Assembly: GCF_033343995.1 (NCBI RefSeq)
Contig: NZ_CP137573.1
Coordinates: 5,985,001-6,049,000 of the forward strand
Source: Streptomyces sp. HUAS YS2
GTDB lineage: Bacteria > Actinomycetota > Actinomycetes > Streptomycetales > Streptomycetaceae
Length of the DNA stretch: 64,000 nt
Reading direction: 5' to 3'
Positions 41,501 to 52,389 of the stretch are shown here, in pieces (positions within the stretch are counted from its first letter, which is position 1; each line of letters opens with the position of its first letter). A program made the position numbers and the translations under genes. The notes under the pieces were generated by a model that worked only from the letters and a program-made list of their open reading frames with translations, had not been told where the DNA came from and searched no databases.

Positions 41501-42217
41501 CTAGTCCTCGCCGAGGTACGTCTTGCGCACCTCGTCGTCGACGAGCAGGTCCTGGCCGGTGCCGGAGAGCTTGATCTTGCCGACTTCGAGCACGTAGCCG
41601 TAGTCCGCGAGGGACAGGGCGGCCTGGGCGTTCTGCTCGATGAGCAGGATGGTCATGCCTTCGGCCTTGAGCGTCGCGATGGTCTCCATGATCTTCTGCA
41701 TCATGATCGGGGAGAGGCCCATGGACGGCTCGTCGAGCATGAGCAGCTTGGGCTGGGACATGAGGGCTCGGCCCATGGCCAGCATCTGCTGCTCGCCGCC
41801 GGAGAGGGTGCCGGCGGCCTGCTTGCGACGTTCGCCCAGGATGGGGAAGAGGTCGTAGGCGCGCTGGATGTCCTTCTCGATGCCGTCCTTGTCCTTGCGG
41901 AGGAAGGCTCCGAGCTGGAGGTTCTCGGCGATGGTGAGCTTGGGGAAGATGTGCCGGCCCTCGGGGGAGTGGGCCATGCCGAGCGAGACCGTCTTGTGGG
42001 CCGGGATGCCGTTGAGGACCTGGCCGTCGAAGGTGATCTTGCCGCTGGTGGGCTTGATCAGTCCGGAGAGGGTTCGCAGGGTGGTGGTCTTGCCCGCGCC
42101 GTTGGTGCCGATCAGGCTGACGACCTGGCCGGTTTCGACGGTGAAGGAGATGCCTTTGACGGCTTCGATCTTGCCGTAGGCGACCCTGAGGTCCTCGACC
42201 TCGAGAAGTGCGGTCAC
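41501..42217 (-). CDS. livF: Branched-chain amino acid ABC transporter, ATPase LivF
   Basis: 238 aa. Walker A GTNGAGKTTT, signature LSGGEQQMLAMGRAL, Walker B LLMLDEPSMGLSP, H-loop LLIEQNAQAAL; the size and the SLADYGYVLEVGKI segment are typical of LivF. One of two ATPases of the importer. GTG 42217 overlaps the livG stop by 4 bases with AAGGAG upstream. Last gene of livK-livH-livM-livG-livF. Confidence 0.95.
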   Translation of the reverse strand: MTALLEVEDLRVAYGKIEAVKGISFTVETGQVVSLIGTNGAGKTTTLRTLSGLIKPTSGKITFDGQVLNGIPAHKTVSLGMAHSPEGRHIFPKLTIAENLQLGAFLRKDKDGIEKDIQRAYDLFPILGERRKQAAGTLSGGEQQMLAMGRALMSQPKLLMLDEPSMGLSPIMMQKIMETIATLKAEGMTILLIEQNAQAALSLADYGYVLEVGKIKLSGTGQDLLVDDEVRKTYLGED

Positions 42218-43293
42218 TTGGAGTCTCCTTCGGTGGTGCTGTCCGCGTCCGTGGCGTTCTCGGAAGCGGCTTCCGGAGCGTCGTCGGAGTCGTCCGAGTC
42301 GGAGTCCGAGTCGGAGTCCGTCTCGGCGTCGGACTCGTCGGCGGCGGCCTCGGCCTCGGCCTCGGCGGGCTCCTCGGCCGGGGCGTCGGCCGTCTCGGCC
42401 GTCTCGGCCGTCTCCTCCGCCGCCTCGTCCGCGTGCGCCTCGGCCGCCTCGACCTCGGCGACCTCCTCCGCGCCCGGGGCGCCCTCGTACGGGGTGCCGA
42501 GGTACGCGGCGACGACGCGCTCGTCGCCCTGGACGACGTCGGAGGTGCCTTCGACGAGCTTTTCGCCCTGGACCAGAACGGCCACGCGGTCGCACAGGTT
42601 GAAGATGAACTTCATGTCGTGCTCGATGACGAGGACGGCGATGCCCTTGTCGCGGATGGCGAAGACGAGCTCCTCGGTGGTGCGCGTCTCGTTCTGGTTC
42701 ATGCCGGCGGTGGGCTCGTCGAGGAGCAGCAGGCCGGGGTCGCTGGCGAGTGCGCGGGCGATTTCGAGCTTGCGCTGTTCGCCGTAGGGCAGGTTGCGGG
42801 CGAGGTGTTCGGCCTTGGCGTCGAGGCCGACGAACTCGAGGAGTTCCATGGCTCGTTCGCGGGAGGCGATTTCCGCCTTCTTGAAGCCGGGGCCGCGCAG
42901 GAGCGCGGACCAGAGGCCTTCCTTGGTCCGGGTGTGGCGTCCGACGAGGACGTTCTCCAGGACGGTCATGTTGGAGAAGAGGCGGATGTTCTGGAAGGTG
43001 CGGGCGATGCCGGCCTTCGTGACGAGGTGCGGCTTGGGCGGCAGCACCGTGCCCTTGTAGCTGACCTGTCCCTCGGTGGGGACGTAGAGGCCGGTGAGGC
43101 AGTTGAAGAAGGTCGTCTTGCCGGCGCCGTTGGGGCCGATCAGTCCGACGATCTCGCCTTCGCGGACGGTGAGGTCGACGCCGCGGACGGCGGTGAGGCC
43201 GCCGAAGCGCATGGTGACACCGCTGGCGTCGAGGACGGTGGCGGCCGTGGTGGTGGCCGCGGCCGTGGTGGTGGTCGTCGTCATGGCGTTCAC
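42214..43293 (-). CDS. livG: Branched-chain amino acid ABC transporter, ATPase LivG with acidic C-terminal tail
   Basis: 359 aa, about 100 longer than ordinary LivG. The ATPase core has GPNGAGKTTFFN, AGIARTFQNIRLF (a LivG hallmark), GEQRKLEIARAL and LLLLDEPTAGMN and ends near residue 260. From about 265 to 359 the chain is almost only Glu, Asp, Ala and Ser, including EAEAEAAADESDAETDS and an SDSDSDDSDD run. A Thr/Ala-rich stretch (TTTTTTAAATTTAAT) lies at the N-terminus. GTG 43293 overlaps the livM stop (GTGA). The tail may bind a partner or cations; its function is unknown. Confidence 0.94.
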   Translation of the reverse strand: MNAMTTTTTTAAATTTAATVLDASGVTMRFGGLTAVRGVDLTVREGEIVGLIGPNGAGKTTFFNCLTGLYVPTEGQVSYKGTVLPPKPHLVTKAGIARTFQNIRLFSNMTVLENVLVGRHTRTKEGLWSALLRGPGFKKAEIASRERAMELLEFVGLDAKAEHLARNLPYGEQRKLEIARALASDPGLLLLDEPTAGMNQNETRTTEELVFAIRDKGIAVLVIEHDMKFIFNLCDRVAVLVQGEKLVEGTSDVVQGDERVVAAYLGTPYEGAPGAEEVAEVEAAEAHADEAAEETAETAETADAPAEEPAEAEAEAAADESDAETDSDSDSDSDDSDDAPEAASENATDADSTTEGDSK

Positions 43294-45071
43294 GCACCCG
43301 CCTTCGCGGTTCCGACGCCGGATTCGGCGGAGGCCCGCTGTTCCGGCACGTCGAGCTTGTCAGCGTTCTCGTCGTGCTCGTGGTATTCCAGCTGGGCCCG
43401 CTTGTTGGGGATGAGTCCCTCGGGGCGGAAGCGCATCAGCAGGATGAGCGCGAGGCCGAACGCGAGCAGCTGGTAGTCCTTGAGGAAGGCCAGCTTCTCG
43501 GGGATCAGGAAGAGCAGTGCGGCGCCGAGGATCGGGCCGCGGATGGTGCCCATGCCGCCGAGGATGACGGCCGCGAGGAGGAACGCGGAGTTCGGGGCGA
43601 CGGGGCCGGCGAACACGTACATCTCGGGGAGCACGGTGCCCTGGAAGTGGGCCTGGACGGTGCCGGCGACGCCGGCGAGGGTGGCGCCGAGGGCGAAGGC
43701 GATCAGCTTGACGCGGAAGCCGTTGATGCCCATGGCGGTGGCGGCGGTCTCGTCCTCGCGGATGGCGACCCAGGCGCGGCCGATGCGGGAGTCCTGTGCG
43801 CGGCTGAAGACCACGACGACGAGGACCATGACGAGGAGCATCAGCAGGTAGTAGTTGGCGTACGTGCCGAGTTCGAGGCCCAGGATGGTGTGGGTCTCGC
43901 CGAAGTCGTAGCCGAAGATGTTCAGCGCCGGGATGTTCGGGATGCCGTTGGGGCCGTTGGTGATCTGCGGTCCGTTGTCGCCGTCCATGTTGTTGACGGT
44001 GATGCGGAAGATCTCTCCGAAGCCGAGCGTCACGATGGCGAGGTAGTCGCCGTGGAGGCGCAGGGTCGGTGCGCCGATGACGACGCCGAAGACCAGTGCG
44101 GCGAAGGCGCCGATGAGTACGGCGCCCCAGAAGGGCAGTTCGATGTCCAGGGCGGAGGCGGTGGAGCCGGAGACCAGGGCCGCGGTGTACGCGCCGACGC
44201 CGAGGAAGGCGACGTAACCGAGGTCGAGCAGGCCGGCCAGACCGACGACGACGTTGAGGCCGAGGGCGACCGTCGCGAAGATCAGGGCGTTCACCGCGAT
44301 GACGGTGTAGGTGTCCGTGGTCTGCGTGAACGGGAAGGCGGCTGCGGCGACGAAGGCGGCGATGGCGGCGACCTGGCGGTTCTTCGAGGCCATCGCGGAG
44401 ATCCGGCCGGTGAGGCCGGCCTTCTTGAGGGCGACGGCGGCGAAGAGCGCGAGGATCAGGTAGCCGATGAACAGCTCGCCGTACTCGGTGGAGATGCCGT
44501 AGGTGACCGCGTACAGGCCGACGGCGAAGACGACGACGAGCAGCAGGATCTCGGCCCAGGAGGGGAGCTCCTTGGGCTTTGCCGGGGTGCGGCTGTCGTC
44601 GGGCAGCCGGAAGGCGACCATCGGGATCAGCGAGGCGACGGCGGCGATGATGCCGCCGGGCTCCAGGTGGATGAAGCCGCCCAGTTCGACCGCGATGGCG
44701 AGCACGGTGAACAGGGTGGTGGCGAGGGTTCCGAGGGCGAGGAATTCCAGCGCCTTCTTGGCGCCCGCCGGGACGAGCCAGCGCAGGCCCTTGACGCCGA
44801 GGCCCGCGAGGGCGAACAGCGTGACGAGGAGGCCGCCGATCAGGGTGAGGACCTGGAGGCCGCCGGGGTAGCCGTTGACGGTGAGGTCGCCGGGGAACTC
44901 GCTGGTGTAGGTCCAGGCGAGGAAGGTGCTCGCGACGGTGGCGAGGCCGCCGGCGGCGACGATCCAGTGGAGGAGGCCGGGGCCCTGGGGGTCCGTCTGC
45001 GCGGGGGCGACGGCGGTGTCCGGGGTCTCGGGGGTCTCGGGGGTCTTGGTGTCGGTCGTCATCGCGATCAC
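43290..45071 (-). CDS. livM: Branched-chain amino acid ABC transporter, permease LivM (long form)
   Basis: 593 aa. The C-terminal 330 residues are the standard BPD_transp_2 permease (LNVVVGLAGLLDLGYVAFLG, HGDYLAIVTLGFGEIFR, PNSAFLLAAVILGGMGTIRG). The first 250 residues add further hydrophobic segments, including a block of four or so helices, as in other Streptomyces LivM. A hydrophilic tail ends the protein. GTG 45071 overlaps the livH stop by 4 bases. Confidence 0.94.
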   Translation of the reverse strand: MIAMTTDTKTPETPETPDTAVAPAQTDPQGPGLLHWIVAAGGLATVASTFLAWTYTSEFPGDLTVNGYPGGLQVLTLIGGLLVTLFALAGLGVKGLRWLVPAGAKKALEFLALGTLATTLFTVLAIAVELGGFIHLEPGGIIAAVASLIPMVAFRLPDDSRTPAKPKELPSWAEILLLVVVFAVGLYAVTYGISTEYGELFIGYLILALFAAVALKKAGLTGRISAMASKNRQVAAIAAFVAAAAFPFTQTTDTYTVIAVNALIFATVALGLNVVVGLAGLLDLGYVAFLGVGAYTAALVSGSTASALDIELPFWGAVLIGAFAALVFGVVIGAPTLRLHGDYLAIVTLGFGEIFRITVNNMDGDNGPQITNGPNGIPNIPALNIFGYDFGETHTILGLELGTYANYYLLMLLVMVLVVVVFSRAQDSRIGRAWVAIREDETAATAMGINGFRVKLIAFALGATLAGVAGTVQAHFQGTVLPEMYVFAGPVAPNSAFLLAAVILGGMGTIRGPILGAALLFLIPEKLAFLKDYQLLAFGLALILLMRFRPEGLIPNKRAQLEYHEHDENADKLDVPEQRASAESGVGTAKAGA

Positions 45072-46000
45072 GCCCTGTCCGCGGTGCGCTGTCCGAGGAG
45101 GCCTTGTGGCCGGAACAGGAGCACGAGGATGAGGAGGGAGAAGACCCAGATGTCCTTCCAGGCGCCGCCGCCGAACTGGTCCATCCCGGGGATGTGCTCG
45201 ACGTAGGCGATGGAGAGGGTCTCGGCGACACCGAGGACGACGCCGCCGATCATGGCGCCGTAGATGTTGCCGATGCCGCCGAGGACGGCTGCGGTGAAGG
45301 CCTTGAGGCCGAGCAGGAAGCCCATCTCGAAGCGGATCTGGCCCTTGTCGAGGCCTTCGGCGACCGCTGCGACCGCGGCGAACGCGGCGCCGATGGCGAA
45401 GGCCATCACGATGATGCGGTCGGTGTTGATGCCCATCAGCTTCGCGGTGTCGGGGTCCTGTGCCGTGGCCTGCATGGCGCGGCCGCTGCGGCTCTTCGAG
45501 ACGAAGAGGCCGAGGGCGATCATGCAGAGAGGGGCGGCCACGAGGACGAACGCGTCGGCGCGGGAGATCGCGAGGCCGTCGAAGAGCTGGAAGCTTTCGC
45601 CCTTGAACTCGGGGAAGGTGACCTTGCTCTTGGCTCCGGGGTAGAAGCCCCAGATGAGCTGCTGGAGCACGATCGACAGACCGATGGCCGTGATCAGCGG
45701 GGCGAGCCGGGGCGCGCCGCGCAGGGGGCGGTAGGCGAATCTTTCGGCTCCCATGGCGACGGCGACGGAGACCACCGCGCCACCTATGAGCATCACGGGG
45801 ATGCCGACGGCGAGGGGGGTGCCGTCGGGAAGGATCGTGTATGCCGTGAGGGCGCCGAAGCCCCCGATCATGAAGATCTCGCCGTGGGCGAAGTTGATGA
45901 GCTGGACGATGCCGTAGACCATCGTGTAACCGATGGCGATGAGCCCGTAAAGGGCACCCAGGGCAAGGCCGTCGGCCAGCTGTTGCGGCAGTTCGTTCAC
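45068..46000 (-). CDS. livH: Branched-chain amino acid ABC transporter, permease LivH
   Basis: 310 aa, the usual size. LADGLALGALYGLIAIGYTM and GIVQLINFAHGEIFMIGGF at the start are the LivH pattern; the EAA-like segment GLKAFTAAVLGGIGNIYGAM is present near the C-terminus. It forms the membrane channel with LivM. GTG 46000 is the start; the livK stop is 105 bases upstream, with a strong hairpin between. Confidence 0.95.
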   Translation of the reverse strand: MNELPQQLADGLALGALYGLIAIGYTMVYGIVQLINFAHGEIFMIGGFGALTAYTILPDGTPLAVGIPVMLIGGAVVSVAVAMGAERFAYRPLRGAPRLAPLITAIGLSIVLQQLIWGFYPGAKSKVTFPEFKGESFQLFDGLAISRADAFVLVAAPLCMIALGLFVSKSRSGRAMQATAQDPDTAKLMGINTDRIIVMAFAIGAAFAAVAAVAEGLDKGQIRFEMGFLLGLKAFTAAVLGGIGNIYGAMIGGVVLGVAETLSIAYVEHIPGMDQFGGGAWKDIWVFSLLILVLLFRPQGLLGQRTADRA

Positions 46001-46034
46001 CGCAGGGCCTCCGATGAGCGTGTCGGATATGAGT

Positions 46035-46067
46035 CCGCGCGAGGGCGCTGTTTGCGCCCTCGCGCGG
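46035..46067 (-). terminator. Hairpin between livK and livH (partial terminator/RNA stabiliser)
   Basis: Perfect 14-base stem, CCGCGCGAGGGCGC-tgttt-GCGCCCTCGCGCGG, inside the operon. Such elements let the binding protein be made in excess over the permease, by reducing read-through or protecting the livK 3' end. Confidence 0.7.
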
Positions 46068-46105
46068 CTTGGTTCAGGTGGTGCGTGTGCGGGGCAGTGC
46101 GGGGA

Positions 46106-47335
46106 TCAGTCCTCGAAGGTCGAAGACTTCACGTCGACCCAGGCGCCGTTCTTGACCTGGTAGACGGTGAGCTGCTTGTTCGTGGTGTCGCCGAACTCGT
46201 CGAAGGAGACCTTGCCGGTCACGCCCTCGAAGGAGACCTTGGCCATGGCCTCGGTGACCTTGGCGCGGGCGTCCTCGGGGAGCTTGCCCTTGTTGTCGGC
46301 GACGACGGCCTTGACGGCCTGGATGATGGACCAGGCGGCGTCGTAGGAGTAGCCGCCGTAGGCCGCGTACGGGTCCTTGTAGCCGGCCGCCTTGTAGTCC
46401 TCGATGAACTTCTTGGCGGTGGGGAGCTTCTCGACGGGGTAGCCGACCGAGGTGGCCAGGTCACCGTCGTTGGCCTCGCCGGAGGCCTTGATGAACTCCG
46501 GGTCGTAGATGCCGTCGCCACCCATGGTGGGGATCTTCGCGCCGGCCTTCTTGACCTGGTCGGAGAGCAGGCCGCCCTCGGGGTACTGGCCGCCGAAGTA
46601 GACGGAGTCGGCGCCCGACGCCTTGATCTTGTTGGCGGTGGAGGAGAAGTCGGTCTCCTTCACGGTGACGGAGTCGGTGTCGACGACGGTGCCGCCGAGA
46701 CGCTTGAACTCGTCGGAGAAGATCGCGGCGAGGCCGGCGCCGTAGGTCTGCTTGTCGTTGACGACGAAGACCTTCTTCTTGCCGGCGTCCTTGAACAGGT
46801 AGTTCGCGGCGAACTTGCCCTGGATGACGTCGGTGGTGGCGGTGCGGAAGTAGGTCTTGAACGGGCGCTTGAAGTCGCCCTTGCCCCAGTTGTCGCCCTT
46901 GGAGAGCGAGGGGTTCGTGTTGGCCGGGGAGACCTGGGTCAGGTTGGCCTTGTCGAAGTCCGCCTGCATGGACTGGGAGACGCCGGAGTTCAGCGGGCCG
47001 ACGACGCCGAGGACGTCCTTGATGCCGACGAGCTTGGTGGCGTTGGCCTTGCCGGTGGCCGGGGTGGCCTGGTCGTCGAGGGCCTCGATCTTGAAGGTGA
47101 CGCCCGGGACTTCTTTGTTCTTGTTGGCGGTCTGGACGGCCAGGTCGACGGAGTTCTTGATGCCCTGACCGAGCGCGGACAGCGAGCCCGTGAGCGGGGC
47201 GTCGACGCCGATGACGACGGTCGTGCCGCCCTTGGAGTTGTCCTTGCCACCGTCGTCGCGCGAACCGCAGGCGGTGAGGGTGAGGGCTCCCGTGGTGAGC
47301 ACGGTGGTCAGAACGAGCAACGAACGGTTGCGCAC
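46106..47335 (-). CDS. livK: Branched-chain amino acid binding lipoprotein LivK
   Basis: 409 aa. Lipoprotein signal with LTAC ending at Cys23, then GGKDNSKGGTTVVIGVDAPL and the Peripla_BP_6 fold (GVVGPLNSGVSQSMQ, PANTNPSL, YGAGLAAIFSDEFK, FGGQYPEGGLLSDQ). It is anchored on the outer face of the membrane and hands Leu/Ile/Val to LivHM. GTG 47335 has GGAAAGGATGCATT before it. First gene of the operon; a promoter may lie about 250 bases upstream. Confidence 0.95.
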   Translation of the reverse strand: MRNRSLLVLTTVLTTGALTLTACGSRDDGGKDNSKGGTTVVIGVDAPLTGSLSALGQGIKNSVDLAVQTANKNKEVPGVTFKIEALDDQATPATGKANATKLVGIKDVLGVVGPLNSGVSQSMQADFDKANLTQVSPANTNPSLSKGDNWGKGDFKRPFKTYFRTATTDVIQGKFAANYLFKDAGKKKVFVVNDKQTYGAGLAAIFSDEFKRLGGTVVDTDSVTVKETDFSSTANKIKASGADSVYFGGQYPEGGLLSDQVKKAGAKIPTMGGDGIYDPEFIKASGEANDGDLATSVGYPVEKLPTAKKFIEDYKAAGYKDPYAAYGGYSYDAAWSIIQAVKAVVADNKGKLPEDARAKVTEAMAKVSFEGVTGKVSFDEFGDTTNKQLTVYQVKNGAWVDVKSSTFED

Positions 47336-47777
47336 AATGCATCCTTTCCCTGGCGCGGCCCCCTCGAGCTGAGGTGGTGCCGTGTAGCTGGGTAGCTAGA
47401 GGTGCCGTATTTCAACGCCGGGCCGTACGGGGGTTTGCTACTGGGCCGTGCAGTGGACGCGCCCGGCGGCGCGGTGACTGGCCGTGACTCTAGGCGCAGG
47501 GGGTGAAGTCGGGGGAGCGCCCAGGTCAGGATGTGACTGTCTTGTTATGCCGACGGGGAGAGATGGTGGGTAGCCGGGGGGCAAACCGGGGTATAGCGGG
47601 CGGTTGCCGGGTGTTCACATAGTGAGAACGCGCAGTTCCGCTAAGGGGCTTGGATGAATCTTGGTCCTGTCCCGCCCCCTGGGGGCGCGTCCGGATATCG
47701 GACACGCGCCCCGGCGCCACCGGACGGAACGGAGAGTGGCGCGATCTGCCCCCTGGGCTGGTGAAAGTCACACAGCG
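47336..47777. promoter_or_regulatory. 442-base gap with a candidate livK promoter and palindrome
   Basis: No gene is credible. On the minus strand TGTGAA (47614-47619) and TATACC (47590-47595), 18 bases apart, make a plausible promoter for livK, with a leader of roughly 250 bases. The -35 overlaps a partial palindrome GTTCnCAnnnTGnGAAC (47613-47629), a possible operator. At 47682-47712 a stem of GGGGCGCG-TCCG with CGGACACGCGCCCC (2-base bulge) probably terminates the lipoprotein gene to the right. Confidence 0.45.
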
Positions 47778-48230
47778 TTACGGGGATGGCGGGGTGGGTG
47801 GAGGGGTGGAGGAGGGTCCGGGCGAGGGGGTGCTGCCCGGAGGTCTCCAGTTCTCCGAGCTTCCCGTGGCGCCGTTCGCCGCCGCGCACCGCCGCCGGCT
47901 CTCCTCGTCGGCGAAGGTCAGCGCCGCGTCCCGCCCGTCGGTGCGTTCCTTTTGCCGTGCGGCGGCGAGCACCTCGTCGTGCACGGTCAGCTGCTCGTTC
48001 GACAGCCCCTTCTGCTCCCAGTCCAGACCGGCCCACTTGCTGCCCTTCAGGGCCTCTTTCACCCAGTACGCCACGAGGTCGGTGCAGATGTCGGCGGCGC
48101 TTTTCGGTCCGGAGGGCGCCGGGGGTGACTGCGGTGATCCCTGGGTGCAGCCCGGCAGGGTGCCCAGGACGCAGACGGCCAGGGCCGCGCGGAGAGCGGT
48201 CCTGGCCGGGGTGTGCCGCGGGAGCCCCAT
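47778..48230 (-). CDS. Small putative lipoprotein
   Basis: 150 aa, family not recognised. Lipobox LPGC at 25-28 after a hydrophobic stretch; a middle part (SAADICTDLVAYWVKEALKG, then GLDWEQKGLSNEQ) is probably helical with two Cys, one in DIC and one in RRRCAAANG; the C-terminus is a Pro/Ser/Thr tail (PGSTPSPGPSSTPPPTPPSP). ATG 48230 follows TAGCGT by 7 bases, suggesting a leaderless start. Probably membrane-anchored on the outside. Confidence 0.7.
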   Translation of the reverse strand: MGLPRHTPARTALRAALAVCVLGTLPGCTQGSPQSPPAPSGPKSAADICTDLVAYWVKEALKGSKWAGLDWEQKGLSNEQLTVHDEVLAAARQKERTDGRDAALTFADEESRRRCAAANGATGSSENWRPPGSTPSPGPSSTPPPTPPSP

Positions 48231-48279
48231 GAGGGGAACGCTAGGCGCTCCCCTCACGGATGCACAACAGGCTTGCGGG

Positions 48280-49167
48280 TCACGGAAGTCGGACGAAGGG
48301 CTTCAGGAAGTCACGGGCGCCAGGGGTGTCGAGCCGGTACGTGACATTGGTGGCGTAGCAGGGCGTATCGCCGGTGATGGTGGTGGCGACCAGGGTGAGT
48401 CTGCCGTTCAGCGTGGCGAAGTTCGGGCCGCCCGAATCGCCGTAGCAGGCACCGCCGTTGCCCTGCGGGGCGGTCATCGCGAGCCGCACCCAGGCGTCGT
48501 TCAGAGCGTCGAACCCGACCGGTGCCTTCATCCGGACGCCGCCGCCCGGGTGGGTGTGGCCGCCGGGGCCGCGGCGCGCCTCCTGGGTGCCGTACCCGGC
48601 GACGACGAAGGCGGTGTCGTTCAGTCCCTGCGGGCCGAGCGCGCCGAGCGCCCCGGCCTTCGGCAGCGTGGCCGGGGTGAACGACCAGCGGGCCTTCACC
48701 TGCGCGGCGGGGAGCTGGACCACCGAGATGTCGTGGGTGTCGGAGGCGGGTCCGGGGTAGGCCGGGTGGCTGTGCGCGGTGCCCTCGACGGCGACGGCCC
48801 GCGCCTGGGCGGCCGGGTCGCCGGGGTGCTCCACGGCGGCCCGGTCGAGGCCGGCCTGCACGTCCTGGTCGAGGGAGACGTAGAACTTCACGTTCGCCGG
48901 CCAGTCGGTGGTGCAGTGCGCGGCGGTCAGGAAGGTGTCGGCGTCGATCATCGTGCCGGAGCAGACCCAGTCGACCCGGTCGGGCGTCGCGGGGTCGTCG
49001 TCGTTGTCCCAGGTGGCGACGAGGGCGCCGACCTCGGTGCGCTCGGGCGCGGGTGTCGCGTTGTACGAGTTGATCGCTGCGGACGGGATCGCGGTGGCGA
49101 GGACGGCAGCGCAGGCCGCGGCGGTGACAGCGGTGGCTGCGGCGGTGGCACGTCGTACGGCGGTCAA
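48280..49167 (-). CDS. Secreted trypsin-like serine protease
   Basis: 295 aa. TTG start with GAGGGG 7-12 bases upstream; signal peptide up to about residue 31 (ATAIPSAA). Triad His84 in LTAAHC, Asp146 in DTHDISVVQL and Ser245 in GACYGDSGGPNF; Cys pairs around His and Ser are kept. It belongs to the V8/trypsin-like S1 group seen in actinobacteria rather than to the SprT type: the residue six before the catalytic Ser is Asn/Gly-like rather than Asp, so specificity is not tryptic. Exported, single gene. Confidence 0.88.
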   Translation of the reverse strand: MTAVRRATAAATAVTAAACAAVLATAIPSAAINSYNATPAPERTEVGALVATWDNDDDPATPDRVDWVCSGTMIDADTFLTAAHCTTDWPANVKFYVSLDQDVQAGLDRAAVEHPGDPAAQARAVAVEGTAHSHPAYPGPASDTHDISVVQLPAAQVKARWSFTPATLPKAGALGALGPQGLNDTAFVVAGYGTQEARRGPGGHTHPGGGVRMKAPVGFDALNDAWVRLAMTAPQGNGGACYGDSGGPNFATLNGRLTLVATTITGDTPCYATNVTYRLDTPGARDFLKPFVRLP

Positions 49168-49327
49168 GGAGGAACCCCTCGGTGTCGTGGGTGGTCGGGC
49201 GTTCTCCTGTGGGGGAGGGCCGCCAGTGAAGCGGCTGAGGGGCCGGGAGGGCAAGAGGGGGTGGTGGTGCGGGAGTTGGGGGCGGGACGGGCGGGCCTGT
49301 GCGGGGGCCGGGCCGGGATGCGCGGCG

Positions 49328-49362
49328 CCCCCGGCCGGTCACCGTTGGTGACCGGCCGGGGG
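49328..49362 (-). terminator. Terminator downstream of the thioesterase gene
   Basis: Perfect 16-base stem, CCCCCGGCCGGTCACC-gtt-GGTGACCGGCCGGGGG, 16 bases past the stop at 49378. Confidence 0.9.
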
Positions 49363-49377
49363 CGGGGGCGTGGGGGG

Positions 49378-49869
49378 TCAGGCCGAGGCGCCGGGGAGGT
49401 TCTCCGCGTCCTTGGCGGTGACCTCACGGAGCATGCAGGTCAGCCGGGCGGTGCAGACCCGCTTGCCCGCCTCGTCCGTGATCACGATCTCGTACGTCGC
49501 GGTGGATCGGCCGCGGTGCACCGGGGTCGCGACACCGGTCACCAGGCCGCTGCGGGCCCCGCGGTGGTGGGTGCAGTTCAGGTCCACGCCCACGGCGATC
49601 TTGGAGACCCCGCCGTGCAGCATCGAGCCGACCGATCCCAGGGTCTCGGCGAGGACGGCGGACGCGCCGCCGTGCAGCAGTCCGTACGGCTGGGTGTTGC
49701 CCTCGACCGGCATCGTGCCGACGACCTTCTCCGCCGAGGCCTCGACGATCTGCACGCCCATCCGGTTGCCGAGGTGCCCGGCCGAGAAGAGGGCGGGAAG
49801 ATCGACGCCGAGCGCGGCGTACTCGTCGATGACCTCCTGCGGGAACTTCACAGTCGTCTGCTCACCCAT
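49378..49869 (-). CDS. PaaI family hotdog thioesterase
   Basis: 163 aa. YGLLHGGASAVLAETLGS carries the hotdog helix and the catalytic region; GVDLNCTHHRGARSGLVTG and VCTARLTCMLRE complete the 4HBT fold. It hydrolyses an acyl- or aryl-acyl-CoA. ATG 49869 is used (GGAGCCGGGCAA upstream) since the extra N-terminal residues of the longer frame are Arg-rich and unlike the family. Between it and the molybdoenzyme gene lies a palindrome at 49946-49967. Confidence 0.88.
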   Translation of the reverse strand: MGEQTTVKFPQEVIDEYAALGVDLPALFSAGHLGNRMGVQIVEASAEKVVGTMPVEGNTQPYGLLHGGASAVLAETLGSVGSMLHGGVSKIAVGVDLNCTHHRGARSGLVTGVATPVHRGRSTATYEIVITDEAGKRVCTARLTCMLREVTAKDAENLPGASA

Positions 49870-49945
49870 TTGCCCGGCTCCGTTCGTGGTCGTACGTCGT
49901 CGCACGCGGTCGTACGTCGTCGCTCGTCGTCTCAGTGTGGCGCAA

Positions 49946-49960
49946 CGCCTGAGCAAACGC

Positions 49961-49967
<7 letters not shown>
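49946..49967. promoter_or_regulatory. 22-bp palindrome upstream of the thioesterase gene
   Basis: CGCCTGAGC-aaac-GCTTAGGCG, 8 of 9 arm positions paired, overlapping the end of the molybdoenzyme gene and about 80 bases before the thioesterase ATG. The AGC-N4-GCT centre is typical of TetR-family sites in acyl-CoA metabolism. A 16-base direct repeat GGTCGTACGTCGTCGC (49888 and 49908) lies between it and the gene. Confidence 0.45.
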
Positions 49968-52243
<2,276 letters not shown>

Positions 52244-52389
52244 CGCGCTCTCCTTTGAGCGGTCGACCTGTGGCGTACGTCTTCGATCCTGTCACGCCCC
52301 GCCGACGGCGCGGAGCCCGGTGGTCGCGGAGCGGGAACGGCAGTGGTCCGCGGAACAGGATTGTCAGTGGTCCGTGGGAGGATCGCTCC

